DNA of 64,000 nt from Arthrobacter sp. Soil763. GTDB taxonomy: Bacteria; Actinomycetota; Actinomycetes; Actinomycetales; Micrococcaceae. The translations under genes and the position numbers were made by a program. Positions within the stretch are counted from its first letter, which is position 1, and each line of letters begins with the position of its first letter. Below, piece by piece: positions 62,542 through 64,000 of the stretch. The DNA is taken from assembly GCF_001428365.1 (NCBI RefSeq), contig NZ_LMSH01000001.1:5685-69684 (forward strand). Direction: 5' to 3'. Under the pieces are notes generated by a model. That model was not told where the DNA came from and ran no database searches. It saw only the letters and a list, made by a program, of their open reading frames with translations.

Positions 62542-63960
62542 GTGACTAGCGAACAGACGAAGACCTTTGACCTTTCGGCGTCCTTCAAGGCGTACGACGT
62601 GCGCGGCATTGTGGGCGAATCCATCACCACCGAAATCGTCGAGGCCGTCGGGGCGGCGTTCGTGGACGTCCTGGACCTGGCCGGAGAGACCGTTCTGGTC
62701 GGCGGCGACATGCGCCCCTCCTCGCCGGAGTTCAGCCGGGCCTTCGCCAACGGCGCGGCCACCCGCGGCGCTAACGTCCAGCTGCTCGACCTCATCTCCA
62801 CCGACGAGCTCTACTACGCCTGCGGGTCCCTGAACGCGGCCGGCGCCACCTTCACCGCCAGCCACAACCCGGCCGAATACAACGGCATCAAGATGGCCAA
62901 GGCCGGCGCGGTGCCGATCTCCTCCGAGACCGGCCTCAAAGAGATCCAGGCCGCCGCCGAGGCTTACCTCAACGCCGGCACCATCCCCGGCGACGTTCCG
63001 CGCGGCCTGATCAGCGTGCGCGACGTGCTCAAGGACTATGCCGAGTACCTGCGCAGCCTCGTGGACCTCAGCGGCTCCCGTCCGCTGAAGGTCGTCGTGG
63101 ACGCCGGCAACGGCATGGCCGGCATGACCACCCCGGCGGTGCTCGGCGATACCCTGCTGCCCAAGCTCCCGCTGGAGATCATCCCGCTCTACTTCGAGCT
63201 CGACGGCTCGTTCCCGAACCACCCGGCCAACCCGCTGGAGCCGGAAAACCTGCGCGACCTGCAGGCCGCCGTCATCGCGCACGGCGCCGACGTGGGGCTC
63301 GCCTTCGACGGCGACGCGGACCGCTGCTTCGTGATCGACGAAAAGGGCCAGCCGGTCTCCCCGTCCGCCGTGACGGGCATGGTGGCCCGGCGCGAAATCG
63401 CCCGCGCCAAGGCCAGCGGCGAGGACACCCCCACGATCATCCACAACCTCCTGACGTCCCGGGCGGTGCCTGAACTCGTCGCCAGCGAAGGCGGCCGGGC
63501 GTTCCGCACCCGGGTGGGACACTCCTTCATCAAGGCCGTCATGGCCGCCGAGGGGGCCATCTTCGGCGGTGAGCACTCCGCGCACTTCTACTTCCGCGAC
63601 TTCTGGAACGCCGACACCGGCATGCTCGCGGCCATGCACGTCCTGGCCGCGCTCGGCGAGCAGGACGGCCCGCTGTCCGAACTGGGCCGCGAATACGAGC
63701 CCTACCGGTCCTCCGGCGAGATCAACTCGGAAATCGAGGACAAGGCCGCCGCCGTGGAACGGGTCCGGGTGGATTTCCACACCGAGGATGTCGAGGTCGA
63801 CTACCTTGACGGCAGCACGTTCATCGCCGCGGACGGAAGCTACTGGTTCAACCTGCGCCCCTCCAACACCGAGCCCTTCCTGCGGCTCAACGTCGAAGCG
63901 GTCGACCAGGAAACCATGGAGCGCGTCCGCGACCGGGTCCTGGCCCTGGTCCGGAGCTGA
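62542..63960 (+). CDS. manB: Phosphomannomutase/phosphoglucomutase
   Basis: 472 residues from GTG 62542 (TAAGAT -10 box at 62529-62534 places the transcript start about 1 nt upstream). Alpha-D-phosphohexomutase family: phosphoserine loop TASHNPAEYNG (about residue 110), metal-binding DGDADR (about 258) and sugar-binding GGEHSAHFYFRD (about 340), C-terminal phosphate-binding SNTEPFLRLN. Interconverts mannose or glucose 6- and 1-phosphates, feeding GDP-mannose and cell-surface glycans. Divergent from rqlH. Confidence 0.92.
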   Translation: MTSEQTKTFDLSASFKAYDVRGIVGESITTEIVEAVGAAFVDVLDLAGETVLVGGDMRPSSPEFSRAFANGAATRGANVQLLDLISTDELYYACGSLNAAGATFTASHNPAEYNGIKMAKAGAVPISSETGLKEIQAAAEAYLNAGTIPGDVPRGLISVRDVLKDYAEYLRSLVDLSGSRPLKVVVDAGNGMAGMTTPAVLGDTLLPKLPLEIIPLYFELDGSFPNHPANPLEPENLRDLQAAVIAHGADVGLAFDGDADRCFVIDEKGQPVSPSAVTGMVARREIARAKASGEDTPTIIHNLLTSRAVPELVASEGGRAFRTRVGHSFIKAVMAAEGAIFGGEHSAHFYFRDFWNADTGMLAAMHVLAALGEQDGPLSELGREYEPYRSSGEINSEIEDKAAAVERVRVDFHTEDVEVDYLDGSTFIAADGSYWFNLRPSNTEPFLRLNVEAVDQETMERVRDRVLALVRS

Positions 63961-63965
63961 AGGCC

Positions 63966-64000
63966 GTGACTGATCCCGCAGCCTCCGGCCCTGACCTGCA
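63966..64000 (+). CDS. Possible start of a downstream gene, cut by window end
   Basis: A GTG at 63966 opens a frame (MTDPAASGPDL) that runs to the window edge, 6 nt after manB. It may be the first codons of the next gene of the operon. Only 11 codons are visible, so product and reality are uncertain. Confidence 0.35.
   Translation, partial: MTDPAASGPDL

Noticed and set aside
62419..63780. Upstream extension of the rqlH frame to 63780
   Set aside because: It lies entirely opposite the manB gene, which has full catalytic motifs; the RecQ domain begins only after ATG 62418, which has a -10 box at the right place.

Overview
The window is high-GC chromosomal DNA from an actinobacterium of the Micrococcaceae, most likely Arthrobacter or a close relative (Pseudarthrobacter, Paenarthrobacter). 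The evidence is the GlgE-type alpha-glucan pathway with a fused maltokinase-branching enzyme, a CarD-IspD-IspF-CysS-RlmB block beside an LpqE-like lipoprotein as in mycobacteria, SenX3/RegX3 next to PhoU and Gpm, a proteasome activator (Bpa), an RqlH-type helicase, frequent GTG starts and probable leaderless genes. There is no integrase, transposase, CRISPR array or rRNA. It reads as core chromosome with a few accessory loci.

Layout. 0.2-7.8 kb (minus): glgE, treS and mak-glgB in one tight operon, with glgP divergent (7.9-10.6 kb, plus). 10.8-13.8 kb (minus): glgX, a secreted barnase-type RNase and its barstar inhibitor. 13.9-14.7 kb: a nitrilase-family hydrolase, then a head-to-head array of 32-bp repeats. 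14.9-19.8 kb (minus): carD, ispD, ispF, a lipoprotein, cysS and rlmB. 20.2-24.5 kb: LpqE-like lipoprotein, regX3-senX3, phoU and gpm, with a PHO-box-like repeat between senX3 and phoU. 24.5-30.5 kb: methyltransferase, DUF2516 protein, cystathionine gamma-synthase-like enzyme, tmk-holB and a secreted hydrolase. 30.6-35.8 kb: tRNA-Thr, a subtilisin-like protease, phoD with its own PHO-box-like repeat, and a DUF2231 protein. 35.9-39.8 kb: hypothetical genes, an aldo/keto reductase, bpa and a coupled partner, and ybdD. 39.8-47.1 kb: cstA, padR, quinone oxidoreductase, tRNA-Ser(UGA), ZIP transporter, TspO and small regulators. 47.4-64 kb: a large secreted nuclease/5'-nucleotidase, a second 32-bp repeat cluster, a GT2 glycosyltransferase, an FAD protein, an S9 peptidase, tRNA-Ser(GCU), a PYROXD2-like oxidoreductase, rqlH and a phosphomannomutase.

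How the genes work together. TreS, Mak, GlgE and GlgB turn trehalose into maltose, maltose 1-phosphate and branched alpha-glucan; GlgP and GlgX degrade that glucan. SenX3/RegX3/PhoU with PhoD, and probably the nuclease/5'-nucleotidase, form a phosphate-starvation module; PHO-like direct repeats in 11-bp register lie before phoU/senX3 and before phoD. CarD, isoprenoid, tRNA and rRNA genes make up a housekeeping block. The most unusual non-coding signals are two unrelated intergenic repeat families that share a 32-bp period, a long palindrome in front of padR, and a degenerate copy of the tRNA-Thr 3' end on the far side of the protease gene.
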